A stretch of 45,185 nucleotides of DNA from a virus: IMG/VR virus record IMGVR_UViG_3300043434_001104, positions 1-45,185 of that record. The stretch is one strand, 5' to 3'. Under the pieces are notes generated by a model, which made no database searches, was not told where the DNA came from, and saw only the letters and a list, made by a program, of their open reading frames with translations. Shown piece by piece: positions 30,074-38,764 of the stretch. The stretch's first letter is position 1; each line of letters starts with the position of its first letter. The position numbers and the translations under genes were made by a program.

Positions 30074-31006
30074 ATGAAAATTTGTTTTTTAGCTCCAGGA
30101 GATATTGAGATACCTCCTATAAATTGGGGTGCTATCGAATCTATAACATGGGAGCTTTCTCAAGAATTAGAAAAAATTGGCCACAGTGTTTTAATTGTTA
30201 ATCAAAAAAAACAAGAAGATGCTTATCAAGAAATCAAATCATTTGATCCAGATATTCTTCATTTGCATTATGGATCTCATTATGAACTAATGCCAAAATT
30301 TGATTGCAGAAAAATAGTTACAAATTACGACGGAACATTTATTCAGTCTCGTGTTTTTCATGATGAAATTACTCGTAAATATTTTTACGATTGTGAATTC
30401 ATTCTTTATAGAGAATACGAACGAGATTTTTTTCTCAATATTGGCATCTCTCCTAATAAAATAAAACTTCTTCCTTTAGGAGTTAGATCTAGTTTTTTTA
30501 AAATTAAAAAAAATTCACCAAGCAAGGGAGACAGGTCAATCTATCTTGGGAAAATTGATTTTCGTAAAAGACAACATGCATTTCAAGGTAAAGACTTGTC
30601 TATTGATTTTGTCGGCCCGTTGTCTTGCTCTATATTTAATAGCAAAGATCCCTGTTATCTTGGCGTTTGGAGCCAATACGAAAAATATCAAAATTTGACA
30701 GAATATGGAAATTTGGTGCTTCTTTCTGTATCCGAAAACGGCAATCCTCCCCTTGTTTGCTTAGAGGCTATGTCTGCTGGCTTAGGCATAGTTATTTCAG
30801 AAACATCCAACGAACTTCTTGATACAGATAAAAAGTTTATTACTGTAATTCCCGACGATAGAATTTTTGATTTTGATTATCTTAAATCCGAAATTGAAAA
30901 AAATAGAATTTACTCTATTAATAATAGGCAGGAAATTATAGACTATGTAAGCAAAAGAGGCTGGTCTGAAATCGCTAAAAAATATAATAATTATATCAAT
31001 GGATAA
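30074..31006 (+). CDS. GT-B glycosyltransferase (GT4-like)
   Basis: A 310-residue protein. The N-terminus (MKICFLAPGDIEIPPINWGA) has the first Rossmann strand and Gly loop of GT4-like enzymes. The C-terminal domain has YLGKIDFRKRQ and ENGNPPLVCLEAMSAGLGIV, the ExxxPxxxxEAMAxG signature of the donor-binding site. It starts 3 nt after the GT-A-like gene, so the two are probably cotranscribed. The low GC of both suggests import as a cassette. Donor is plausibly a GDP-sugar given the adjacent gmd gene, but this is inferred. Confidence 0.82.
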   Translation: MKICFLAPGDIEIPPINWGAIESITWELSQELEKIGHSVLIVNQKKQEDAYQEIKSFDPDILHLHYGSHYELMPKFDCRKIVTNYDGTFIQSRVFHDEITRKYFYDCEFILYREYERDFFLNIGISPNKIKLLPLGVRSSFFKIKKNSPSKGDRSIYLGKIDFRKRQHAFQGKDLSIDFVGPLSCSIFNSKDPCYLGVWSQYEKYQNLTEYGNLVLLSVSENGNPPLVCLEAMSAGLGIVISETSNELLDTDKKFITVIPDDRIFDFDYLKSEIEKNRIYSINNRQEIIDYVSKRGWSEIAKKYNNYING

Positions 31007-31020
31007 TATTCAGCTTGAAT

Positions 31021-31218
31021 ATGACAGATGAAGAGTTAAGTCAACAAAAAACCGCAAGACTTGGAAAAAGTATTGAAATTTTAGACAAAAATAATAATAT
31101 TCTTTCAGTAAAGAATATATCTCAATTCTGCCGAGAAAAAGGCTTAAACAGAAATTCTTTTCAAGCTCTTATTTCAGGAAAAATTAAACAATATCATGGA
31201 TACAAACTCTCAAAATAA
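31021..31218 (+). CDS. Small NUMOD-like DNA-binding protein
   Basis: A 65-residue protein from the ATG at 31021 (an in-frame TTG 6 nt earlier is possible). Its pattern KSIEILDKNNNILSVKNISQ, FCREKGLNRNSFQALISGK, YHGYKLS resembles the short NUMOD-type helix-turn-helix modules found at the ends of phage HNH and GIY-YIG homing endonucleases. Here it stands alone with no nuclease domain and overlaps the start of gmd by 23 nt. It may be a relic of a homing endonuclease or a small regulator. Confidence 0.55.
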   Translation: MTDEELSQQKTARLGKSIEILDKNNNILSVKNISQFCREKGLNRNSFQALISGKIKQYHGYKLSK

Positions 31219-32254
31219 AAAAGTATTAGTCACTGGGGCTAGCGGTCAAGATGGGTCATATATGATTGATTTTCTTCTAGCTCATACTGATTGCGAAGTT
31301 ATTGGCGCTATTAGAAGAACAAGTCAATTGATAGATTCTCATTTCAAACAACATCTTCGCAATCCAAGATTTAAAATTATTCATCTTGATTTGTCCGATC
31401 CTCACTCGATCACCAATACAATTAAAAATGAAAAGCCAGATTATTTTATTAATTTTGGCGCTCAAACTTTTGTCGCAGACTCTTGGCAATCGCCAGCAAC
31501 TCATTTTCAAACAAATGCTTTAGCGGTAATACATATTCTGGAAGCGATTAAAAATTATCAACCATTGTGCAGGTTTTATAATGCTGGGTCATCTGAAGAG
31601 TTTGGAGATGTAACTTACTCTCCTCAAGATGAAAACCACCCAATGCGCCCGAGAAGCCCTTATGGAGCATCTAAGGTGGCTGCTCGATGCATTACGAAAG
31701 TTTACAGAGAAAGCTACGGTCTATATGCTATTCAAGGATTCTTATTTAATCATGAATCAGAAAGGAGACAAGATTATTTCGTAACTCGCAAAATTACAAA
31801 AGCAGTTGCTCGTATCAAGAAAGCTATCGACAGAGAAGAGGCTTATGAACTTTTGGAATTGGGCAATCTCGATTCTCGCAGAGACTGGTCTGACGCTGAG
31901 TGTTTTGTAGATGGTGTATGGAAGATGCTTAATCACACTTCGCCGCAAGAATATGTTCTCTCTTCTAATGAAACCCACACTATTCGAGAGTTTGTTGAAC
32001 TCGCATTTGAATCCGCTGGAATCAATGGAGAATGGTATGGCGAAGGTCTTCACGAAGAGTTCCGTCAAAAAGAAACTGGCAGAGTATTAATGGTCATCAA
32101 TGAAAAATTTTATCGCCCAGCCGAAGTAGATCTTCTTCTTGGTGATTCTACTAAAGCTCGTCAAGAGCTTGGATGGAAGCCAAAAACTTCTTTCAAAAAT
32201 TTAATTGACAAGATGGTCAAAAATGATATTCTATTGCTGGATGGCAAAGAGTAA
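31196..32254 (+). CDS. gmd: GDP-mannose 4,6-dehydratase
   Basis: A 352-residue short-chain dehydratase. TGASGQDGSYM is the NADP-binding glycine motif in its GMD form; AGSSEEFG carries the catalytic Ser/Glu region; YGASK is the active-site YxxxK; FNHESERR, RRDW and FYRPAEVDLLLGD are GMD-specific substrate segments. It converts GDP-mannose to GDP-4-keto-6-deoxymannose, the precursor of fucose, rhamnose and related sugars. Together with three glycosyltransferases in the window it implies that the phage makes its own activated sugar. Cytoplasmic; no partner reductase is visible here. Confidence 0.93.
   Translation: MDTNSQNKKVLVTGASGQDGSYMIDFLLAHTDCEVIGAIRRTSQLIDSHFKQHLRNPRFKIIHLDLSDPHSITNTIKNEKPDYFINFGAQTFVADSWQSPATHFQTNALAVIHILEAIKNYQPLCRFYNAGSSEEFGDVTYSPQDENHPMRPRSPYGASKVAARCITKVYRESYGLYAIQGFLFNHESERRQDYFVTRKITKAVARIKKAIDREEAYELLELGNLDSRRDWSDAECFVDGVWKMLNHTSPQEYVLSSNETHTIREFVELAFESAGINGEWYGEGLHEEFRQKETGRVLMVINEKFYRPAEVDLLLGDSTKARQELGWKPKTSFKNLIDKMVKNDILLLDGKE
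32205..32232 (+). promoter_or_regulatory. Promoter inside gmd, abutting the next gene
   Basis: TTGACA (32205-32210), a 16-bp spacer and TATTCT (32227-32232), ending 8 nt before the ATG at 32241. The same TATTCT box and layout occur before 38797. It lies within the end of gmd. Confidence 0.5.
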
Positions 32255-32585
32255 AATAAATAAAAAGCAAATACTCGCAAGACTCACGCTTGTCCCCGCA
32301 AAGGATAAGCGTTTATTTTATATGCGAGAGATGAAGCTTCTTAATGACTTGTGTGAAAGATATTCACTTGAGTTCATGAATGCTGTTTCTTTTGACAAGA
32401 AGTTTGATTCATTGGCTTACTTGGTCAGCGACAAACTCCAAGAGACAATGGATAAAAAGTTTCGCGCATTCAACTTTAAGGTTGACTTATCCAAATATCC
32501 AAGTTATGATATAGGAGAAAAGGTTGGCGAAGATGCCACAATAGACAAAAAAACAAAATCATTAAAAGACTTTTTAGATGGCTAA
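32241..32585 (+). CDS. Unknown small protein upstream of recombinase
   Basis: A 114-residue protein from the ATG at 32241, which overlaps the end of gmd by 14 nt; an earlier in-frame TTG is part of a promoter -35. It is basic at the N-terminus (MAKSKINKKQILARLTL) and acidic/basic mixed later, with a helical middle (KLLNDLCERYSLEFMNAVSF). No family recognised. It overlaps the recombinase start by 8 nt, so coupled translation and a role next to recombination or replication are plausible. Confidence 0.6.
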   Translation: MAKSKINKKQILARLTLVPAKDKRLFYMREMKLLNDLCERYSLEFMNAVSFDKKFDSLAYLVSDKLQETMDKKFRAFNFKVDLSKYPSYDIGEKVGEDATIDKKTKSLKDFLDG

Positions 32586-34770
32586 AATTAAACAAGATAA
32601 AGACAAAGAGGTAATCAAGTCAAGTGCGGTATTGGGTTCGTTTTTGAAACAGAATTCTGATGACCACTACAACTTTGAGGATGAAATTGATTACAAAGTT
32701 TCCAGTAGTTCTTTGCAGTTGGATTTGCGACTAGGTGGAGGTTTGGGTCCAGGCTTGCATAGATTCTGCGGCATGAACGAGGGCGGTAAAGAGCAGCCTG
32801 TATCGGAACCCGTTTTAACTCCAAACGGATGGGTTCCAATTGGTGATTTGCGGGTTGGAGATAAGGTAATAGGCTCTTGTGGACAAGAACAAATAGTTTT
32901 GGGGGTTTTCCCACAAGGCAAAAAAGATGTTTACGAAGTCGAGTTCGATGATGGATCTGTAGTCAGATGCGGTATTGAACACCTTTGGGAGACCTCTTCT
33001 TTTCAAGAGAGGCACAATGGTAAAAAATCTTCGGTAAAATCTTTAGAATATATTAAAAATACTCTACGATATGGATCTCATCTTAATCACTCTGTGAAGA
33101 TTGTAAAGCCTATTGATTTCGTCGCAAAAGAATTACCTATGCCTCCTTATTTGCTTGGAGCTATTATCGGAGATGGAGGCATTACTAGTTCAGTTTTAAT
33201 CTCAAATATTGATTCTGAAGTTTGGTCTGGTATTGAGAGAGATATGCGATCCACTGATCGTTATAATGGTTATCAAATCGTGCCTAGCGATAGTACAGGC
33301 ATCACCAATAGAATTTCTTTTTTAAACAGTCGGAACAATCCAGTCAAAGATGATTTAGTTTTTCTTGGTCTTTTTGGATTAAAATCGGATGTGAAATTTA
33401 TTCCCGAGGTTTATAAATTTGCCTCAAAAGAACAGAGGCTTGAATTGATGCGTGGTCTTATTGATACTGACGGCTATGTCAATTCTAAAAAATCAGAGGT
33501 ATTGTATTATTCGACATCTGAAAGGCTTGTCGATGATGTCATCGAGTTGGCTAGATCGCTTGGATGCTTAGCAAGAAAAAGATTTAAAAAATCTTCTTAC
33601 GTTACGGTTAAAGGCGTTCGAAAAACTTGTAAGGACTGCTTTATTGCCACTCTGCATTTCCCAGAAGGAGTCATTCCTTGCACAATTAAAAGAAAAGTAG
33701 ACGCTTTATCTTATCGACAAATTAATTTTTGTCATTTTATTAAAGACGTTCGTTTAGTTGGCGAAGAAGAAAGTGTCTGCATTAAAGTATCGTCGTTAGA
33801 CTCTCTTTACGTAACCAAAGACTATGTATTGACGCATAATACAAGCTCTGCTCTTGCATTCATGAAGAACTTTTTAGCTACTGTTCCTAATTCAAAAGGT
33901 TTTTATATTAAAGCAGAAGGTCGTCTCTCCAAAGAGATGAGAGAAAGATCTGGAATCAAGTTCGTGTTCAAGCCAGAAGAATGGGAGGCTGGTACGTGTT
34001 TTGTATTCGAGAGCAATATCTATGAAACTGTTGTCGCGGCAATGCGTGAACTCGTTACTAAAAACGAAGAAAATAATCGTTACTATTTCCTACTTGATTC
34101 AGTTGATGGATTAATCACAAAAGGCGATCTTGATAAAGATTTCGAAGATTCAAACAAAGTTGCTGGTGGCGCTGTGATTGCTGCAAACTTTATGAAGCGC
34201 CTTTCGATTGCTCTTGCTAAGAGAGGTCACATGGCAGTATTCATTAGTCAAGTTCGCGCTGACATTAAGCTCGATCCATATTCTAAAGCTCCAGTGCGCC
34301 AAACAACTGCCACGGGCGGGAATGCACTTCTGCACTTTGCAAACTTCATTCTTGAGTTTGAACCGAGATATAAAGGAGATTTAATTCTTAAAAATCCATC
34401 AGACAAGACAATTGATCCTGTGACAAACCCAATCATCGGTCACTTTGCAAAAGTGACTGTCAAGAAGTCTCCCAATGAAAAGACAAATCTTACGATTGCT
34501 TATCCAATCAAATACGGTCGCACAAACGGCAATTCTGTATGGATTGAAAAAGAAATCGTTGATCTTCTTCTTCTTTGGGAGTTTTTGACAAAAGGTGGGG
34601 CTTGGTATACAGCGACAGAAGAATTTGAAGAACTTCTCGCAGAAAATTCTCTTCAAGCATTTGGCAAGGTTCAAGGTCTCGATGCAGTATTCAATAAAAT
34701 TGAACAAGACCCACAGCTCACCAAATTCCTTGTCGGGTATTTCAAGAAAGCTATTTGCAATGAAGTTTAA
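32578..34770 (+). CDS. RecA/UvsX-like recombinase interrupted by an intein
   Basis: A 730-residue precursor; without the intein the protein is 380 residues, normal for phage RecA/UvsX-like recombinases. The exteins meet to give the P-loop GMNEGGK-TSS (GxxxxGKT). After the intein come the Walker B YYFLLDSVDGL and the region AVFISQVRADIKLD then TATGGNALLHFANFILEF, which match loop L1/L2-type features of recombinases. It should form filaments on ssDNA and catalyse strand exchange, working with SSB and the phage helicase/primase. Splicing must occur before it can bind ATP. ATG overlaps the preceding stop by 8 nt. Confidence 0.88.
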   Translation: MAKIKQDKDKEVIKSSAVLGSFLKQNSDDHYNFEDEIDYKVSSSSLQLDLRLGGGLGPGLHRFCGMNEGGKEQPVSEPVLTPNGWVPIGDLRVGDKVIGSCGQEQIVLGVFPQGKKDVYEVEFDDGSVVRCGIEHLWETSSFQERHNGKKSSVKSLEYIKNTLRYGSHLNHSVKIVKPIDFVAKELPMPPYLLGAIIGDGGITSSVLISNIDSEVWSGIERDMRSTDRYNGYQIVPSDSTGITNRISFLNSRNNPVKDDLVFLGLFGLKSDVKFIPEVYKFASKEQRLELMRGLIDTDGYVNSKKSEVLYYSTSERLVDDVIELARSLGCLARKRFKKSSYVTVKGVRKTCKDCFIATLHFPEGVIPCTIKRKVDALSYRQINFCHFIKDVRLVGEEESVCIKVSSLDSLYVTKDYVLTHNTSSALAFMKNFLATVPNSKGFYIKAEGRLSKEMRERSGIKFVFKPEEWEAGTCFVFESNIYETVVAAMRELVTKNEENNRYYFLLDSVDGLITKGDLDKDFEDSNKVAGGAVIAANFMKRLSIALAKRGHMAVFISQVRADIKLDPYSKAPVRQTTATGGNALLHFANFILEFEPRYKGDLILKNPSDKTIDPVTNPIIGHFAKVTVKKSPNEKTNLTIAYPIKYGRTNGNSVWIEKEIVDLLLLWEFLTKGGAWYTATEEFEELLAENSLQAFGKVQGLDAVFNKIEQDPQLTKFLVGYFKKAICNEV
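32791..33840 (+). mobile_element. Class 3 intein with LAGLIDADG endonuclease in the P-loop
   Basis: A 350-residue intein (precursor residues 72-421) inserted after the P-loop Lys (K71) and ending HN|T. Splicing block A-like sequence EPVLTPNGWVPIGDLRVGDK is present but the first residue is Glu, not Cys/Ser. Class 3 signatures are all present: W137 in EHLWETS (block B), C401 in ESVCIKV (block F), and Thr422 after HN. Endonuclease motifs LLGAIIGDGG (from residue 192) and LMRGLIDTDG (290-299) have their catalytic Asp. It is thus probably an active homing element. Confidence 0.9.
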
Positions 34771-35167
34771 AACTATCAATGGCTCTGACGCAGAACTCAA
34801 GAATGCCAAAAGATATTTAATCAAATGGAGAGGCAAGAGTCGGAGCAAGTTTCAACTCTCTGTCAAACAGTTCCTCTTTCCTTATTGGAAAAACGATATT
34901 GTATTTGAAGAGTTTAAGCTTGTCGGCACTCGCCTTTCTTTTGATTTTTATAATGCTAACAAAAAAATCGCCATCGAAGTGCAAGGAGGCCAACACACGA
35001 AGTATGTTGAATTCTTTCACGGTAATCGTTTCAAATATCTCGAACAATTAAAAAGAGATGAAAAGAAATTAAAATTCTGTGAAGTTAACGGAATCACTCT
35101 TGTTGAGATTTATCCAAAGGACGAAATCAATGAAGAGCTTTTTTTATCGTTTGGCGTAATTTTGTAG
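34760..35167 (+). CDS. PD-(D/E)XK endonuclease-like protein
   Basis: A 135-residue protein from the ATG at 34760 (11-nt overlap with the recombinase end). The sequence RLSFDFYNANKKIAIEVQGG and QHTKYVEFF forms a D-x(n)-ExQ-like active site as in Vsr/DUF559-type and related restriction-fold nucleases; the C-terminus GITLVEIYPKDE is a typical closing strand. The ExK lysine is replaced by Gln (EVQ), as in some active members. A repair or Holliday-junction type role next to the recombinase is plausible, not proven. Confidence 0.7.
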   Translation: MKFKTINGSDAELKNAKRYLIKWRGKSRSKFQLSVKQFLFPYWKNDIVFEEFKLVGTRLSFDFYNANKKIAIEVQGGQHTKYVEFFHGNRFKYLEQLKRDEKKLKFCEVNGITLVEIYPKDEINEELFLSFGVIL

Positions 35168-35198
35168 TTGACAAATCAAAACAGCTCTCTAATATCAA
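35168..35198 (+). promoter_or_regulatory. Promoter-like sequence abutting the helicase start
   Basis: TTGACA (35168-35173) with either a 17-bp spacer to AATATC (ends 7 nt before ATG) or 19 bp to TATCAA (ends 5 nt before the ATG at 35204). The -10 is not perfect, so this is a moderate candidate. Confidence 0.4.
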
Positions 35199-35203
35199 TC
35201 CAG

Positions 35204-36712
35204 ATGATTTACAACCTAGAACTAGAAAAACAACTATTGGCAGCTCTAATCAAAGAGCCTGAAAGTTATTGCGAAATCTCAAACTTTATTAGTCACAAGG
35301 ATTTTTACAGCGAAGATTCAAGCCTTCATAGTTCCATTTTCACTGTCATCAAACAAGCTATTGATGCTGGCGATCAAATTGACGAAGTTATTGTCGCGCA
35401 AAGAGTTTCTTCTCTTGGTCTATCTTTCGAGGACAGACTTAATCCTGCTGATTATATTCGATCTCTTGCAATGCGCAAAGTGCCAAAAGGCAACCTAATC
35501 AAAACAGCTAAAGAACTCAAAAAATTTACTATCCGTAGAGAGATTTACGAGTCTGCTCAAGAGATTGCGCGTAAGATGAAGTCTATTGCTCCTGATGCAA
35601 GCTACAGCCAAATCATTGGATCGGCAGATGACTCTTACAATTCTCGCATCAATCTTTATGAGATTGGCAATGACGTTCCAGAAAATATCTACGATGAAAT
35701 GGAGGCTCTGATTGAAGAGCGTGGTAATAATCCTATTACCGAATTTGGAATGATGGGGCCTCATGAAAAAATCAATGAAATCTACGGATCGCTGTTGAGA
35801 CCTGGGAATATTACTGTTATTGTCGCTCGATCAGGCGTAGGAAAAACTCAGTGGTGCATGGATTACTCTACAAAAGTTTCAATGAAATACGATGTTCCAG
35901 TTCTTCACTTTGACAATGGAGAGATGAGCAAAGAAGAGTTGATCATGCGTCAATGCGCAGCTATTTCTGGAGTTCCAATGCATTTGCTTGAAACAGGAAA
36001 TTGGAGAAAGGCTGGCGCAGATGTAGTCGCAAAAGTTCGCGCTACTTGGCCAAAGGTCAAGAATTTAAAATTCTTTTATTACAATGTTGGCGGCATGGAT
36101 GTTGATTCTATGTTGAAAGTTCTCAAGCGATTTTACTATGGAAAAATTGGTCGTGGAAATCAAATGATCTTTTCTTTCGACTATATCAAAACAACATCAG
36201 AATCTGGTGGCGGCAAGAATGAGTGGCAAGTTGTTGGAGAAATGGTAGACAAGTTTAAGAAATGTATTCAAAAAGAAATTCTACACGAAGGTCTTCCTAT
36301 CATTCCAATGATCACGTCTGTTCAATCGAACAGAAGCGGTATTACAAACAATCGTCAATCGGCAAACATTATTGACGATGAAAGTATTGTTTCGTTGTCT
36401 GACCGTATTACGCAATTTTGTTCGCACATGTTTATTCTTCGCAATAAAACTGCTGACGAAATTGAAACAGAGGGTCGCAATTTTGGCACTCATAAACTGG
36501 TCAATGTTAAAGCTCGACATCTTGGCAAAGATATTGCTGGTGCTGTAGAACCTGTGAGGATTGGAGATAATTTGCGCAAGAACTTTATTAACCTTGAATT
36601 CAACAACTTCTGCATTACAGAACGAGGCGATCTTCGTGATATTGCTCGCGTTGCAGAAGGACAAATGGATCTAGAAGACGATGAATCAGACGACTTGCCA
36701 AGCTTCAATTAA
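35204..36712 (+). CDS. DnaB-like replicative helicase
   Basis: A 502-residue helicase from the ATG at 35204 (an in-frame TTG at 35168 belongs to a promoter). The N-terminal ~110 residues (LELEKQLLAALIKEPESYCE) are the helical DnaB N-domain. The C-terminal RecA-like motor has the Walker A ARSGVGKTQW, HFDNGEMSKEELIMRQ (motif 1a), FSFDYIKT (Walker B) and DRITQFCSHMFILRN with RHLGKD (arginine/sensor region). It should unwind DNA at the phage fork, with the primase gene overlapping it by 32 nt. Confidence 0.92.
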   Translation: MIYNLELEKQLLAALIKEPESYCEISNFISHKDFYSEDSSLHSSIFTVIKQAIDAGDQIDEVIVAQRVSSLGLSFEDRLNPADYIRSLAMRKVPKGNLIKTAKELKKFTIRREIYESAQEIARKMKSIAPDASYSQIIGSADDSYNSRINLYEIGNDVPENIYDEMEALIEERGNNPITEFGMMGPHEKINEIYGSLLRPGNITVIVARSGVGKTQWCMDYSTKVSMKYDVPVLHFDNGEMSKEELIMRQCAAISGVPMHLLETGNWRKAGADVVAKVRATWPKVKNLKFFYYNVGGMDVDSMLKVLKRFYYGKIGRGNQMIFSFDYIKTTSESGGGKNEWQVVGEMVDKFKKCIQKEILHEGLPIIPMITSVQSNRSGITNNRQSANIIDDESIVSLSDRITQFCSHMFILRNKTADEIETEGRNFGTHKLVNVKARHLGKDIAGAVEPVRIGDNLRKNFINLEFNNFCITERGDLRDIARVAEGQMDLEDDESDDLPSFN

Positions 36713-37751
36713 TCCTAATGAGATTAAACCAACGCTTGAAAAGCTTGGCTATAGGTTAATTGACTGTGGTAATCACTGGAGAGCTAGAGCTTTATACAGA
36801 GGGGGAGATAATGACACCGCCCTCTGTATCTACAAAAATAGTGGAGTTTGGACAGACTTCGCGCAGGGAGATAAAAAATTTCCATTTGAGCGATTGATCA
36901 AATTAAGCTTTGGCTCTGATTATAAATCAATAAAACACACTTTATCAACAATATCGAAATCTGAGGATTTCGTCTACACTCAAAAACAAACAATCGAAAT
37001 GGACGCAGTATATCCTGAAGAAATGCTTAACAATCTATTCCCAAACTTTTCTTTTTACAAAAAGAAGGGATTGTCAGATGACACTCTTAATTTTTACAAA
37101 ACTGGATTAGCTCAATCTGGCAAAATGTATCGCCGCATGGTGTTTCCAATTTACAATGAGCATAAACAAATCATTGGTTTTAGTGGAAGAAAGATAGACG
37201 ACAGTAATGAAAAAATCCCAAAGTGGAAGCATATTGGGAAAAAAAAGAATTGGATTTATCCAGCTTATATCCCAGCAGAAGAGACTGTTGATTCTATTAT
37301 TCAAAAAACAGGAGAAGTTGTAATCGTAGAAAGCATCGGAGATAGTATGGCTCTCTTTGAGTCTGGCGTGAAAAATAACTTGGTATCGTTTGGTCTTGGA
37401 TGTCAGTCTATTATGCTTTCGTATCTCAGTTCATTTCCAATTAAAAGAATCGTCATTGCTGGAAACAATGATCTTGATGGAGAGAACCATGGTTATCTTG
37501 GCTGCGTTAAAACCCTACTAAATCTTTTACCATACTTTGATTTCAATTGTATTGAAATTAATTTGCCGCCAGAATCTTATAACGACTTCTCTGATGCATT
37601 TACTTCTGGAGTGGATTTAAAAAAATGGTATAATACTCCTGTAGACCGCTCTCAATTTATCAAAGAATTGATTGCATTTGTAGCTGCGAACAAGCAGAAA
37701 TTCAAAGAAAAAGATTTGTCTATGCTAAGAAAAGTACTAAAATCAGCATGA
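36681..37751 (+). CDS. DnaG-like primase (TOPRIM) with degenerate zinc domain
   Basis: A 356-residue primase. The TOPRIM domain shows VVIVESIGDSMALFESG (E and GD) and IVIAGNNDLDGENHG (DxD). The N-terminal ~70 residues (HWRARALYRGGDNDTALCIY and NSGVWTDFAQGDK) resemble the CHC2 zinc-binding fold but lack its Cys/His set. It would make RNA primers for the split polymerase. The start is 32 nt inside the helicase gene; no better ATG in frame follows. The stop overlaps the next start as ATGA. Confidence 0.85.
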   Translation: MNQTTCQASINPNEIKPTLEKLGYRLIDCGNHWRARALYRGGDNDTALCIYKNSGVWTDFAQGDKKFPFERLIKLSFGSDYKSIKHTLSTISKSEDFVYTQKQTIEMDAVYPEEMLNNLFPNFSFYKKKGLSDDTLNFYKTGLAQSGKMYRRMVFPIYNEHKQIIGFSGRKIDDSNEKIPKWKHIGKKKNWIYPAYIPAEETVDSIIQKTGEVVIVESIGDSMALFESGVKNNLVSFGLGCQSIMLSYLSSFPIKRIVIAGNNDLDGENHGYLGCVKTLLNLLPYFDFNCIEINLPPESYNDFSDAFTSGVDLKKWYNTPVDRSQFIKELIAFVAANKQKFKEKDLSMLRKVLKSA

Positions 37752-38764
37752 GTGAGCCAAAAAATTCGTTATCAGCCAGCAGAATCAAAACCCTTCAGTC
37801 TTGTAGCTGGATGTATTATGCGAAGTACATTCTTGGCATTCCTGACAAATCAAACGATGGCGCAAATCGCGGCACAATTTGTCACTTAGTATTTGAAGTC
37901 CTTGGTGAGCCGCGCAGAAAAAAAATCTACGACAAGATCATCAAAAAACAAGATGTGTTTGCTGTAGAGTCAATCAAGAGATTGATATTCAAACACGCAA
38001 AACGCCTTGCTGTTGATGATGATGACAATATTGAGTTGATTAAAAAAATGACGCTCAATGGATTGATGTATGACTTCTTTGGTTTGAGCGCTGGAAAACC
38101 TACTCTAGCCGTATCAGAGCAAGACTTCGACATTGTTGTTAATGACGGCAAATTCAAATACAAAATCAAAGGATTCATTGACAAACTATTTCTCTACAAG
38201 AAACAAAAGTTTGCGCTCATTCGAGATTTCAAAACTAGCCGCGAAACTTTTAAGGGCAAAGAAGTGAAAGATAATTTGCAAGACTACATGTATAGCCTTG
38301 CAGTCAAACATCTATTTCCAGAATATATCAATAGAGCGAGTGAGTTTTTGTTTTTGAAGTTTGAGTTGGATGATTCTAAAAACTCTGGAGTCATTAAAAT
38401 GGCCCCCATTACTGATGACGACCTAGAGGGATTTGAGTATCAACTTACAGCGATTCAAGAATACCTTGATAACTTTTCTGAAGAAGATGCTCATTCAAAC
38501 TTTGCAGCAAAGCAACCTTTTCCAACTGACAAATCATTTAGTGGTCCATTGCAATGTGGATTTGCTAAATCTCCAGGACAGCTAAAGAAAGATGGAACAC
38601 CAATGTGGGCATGTTCTTGTAAGTGGGCTTTTGATTATTATGCGACCGTTGATGAAAATGGTAAGCAATTAAAATCATATTTTAATGAATCTGAAATACC
38701 AGAAGGGCAAAAATATGAAAAAAGAACCTATAAAGGTTGTCCCGCACACCAAAAAAGTTCTTGA
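37748..38764 (+). CDS. Cas4/RecB-like PD-(D/E)XK nuclease
   Basis: A 338-residue protein. SLSASRIKTLQSCSWMYYAK is the N-terminal helix, followed by RGTICHLVFEVL. The active site has GFIDKLF and LIRDFKTS (D and DxK) then LQDYMYSLAV, the QxxxY of RecB/Cas4 nucleases. Cysteines at 19, 270, 289, 291 and 331 could bind a 4Fe-4S cluster, as in Cas4 and AddB. A 5'-3' or end-processing nuclease for recombination or replication is likely. It is coupled to the primase (ATGA) and precedes the polymerase genes. Confidence 0.8.
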   Translation: MSEPKNSLSASRIKTLQSCSWMYYAKYILGIPDKSNDGANRGTICHLVFEVLGEPRRKKIYDKIIKKQDVFAVESIKRLIFKHAKRLAVDDDDNIELIKKMTLNGLMYDFFGLSAGKPTLAVSEQDFDIVVNDGKFKYKIKGFIDKLFLYKKQKFALIRDFKTSRETFKGKEVKDNLQDYMYSLAVKHLFPEYINRASEFLFLKFELDDSKNSGVIKMAPITDDDLEGFEYQLTAIQEYLDNFSEEDAHSNFAAKQPFPTDKSFSGPLQCGFAKSPGQLKKDGTPMWACSCKWAFDYYATVDENGKQLKSYFNESEIPEGQKYEKRTYKGCPAHQKSS

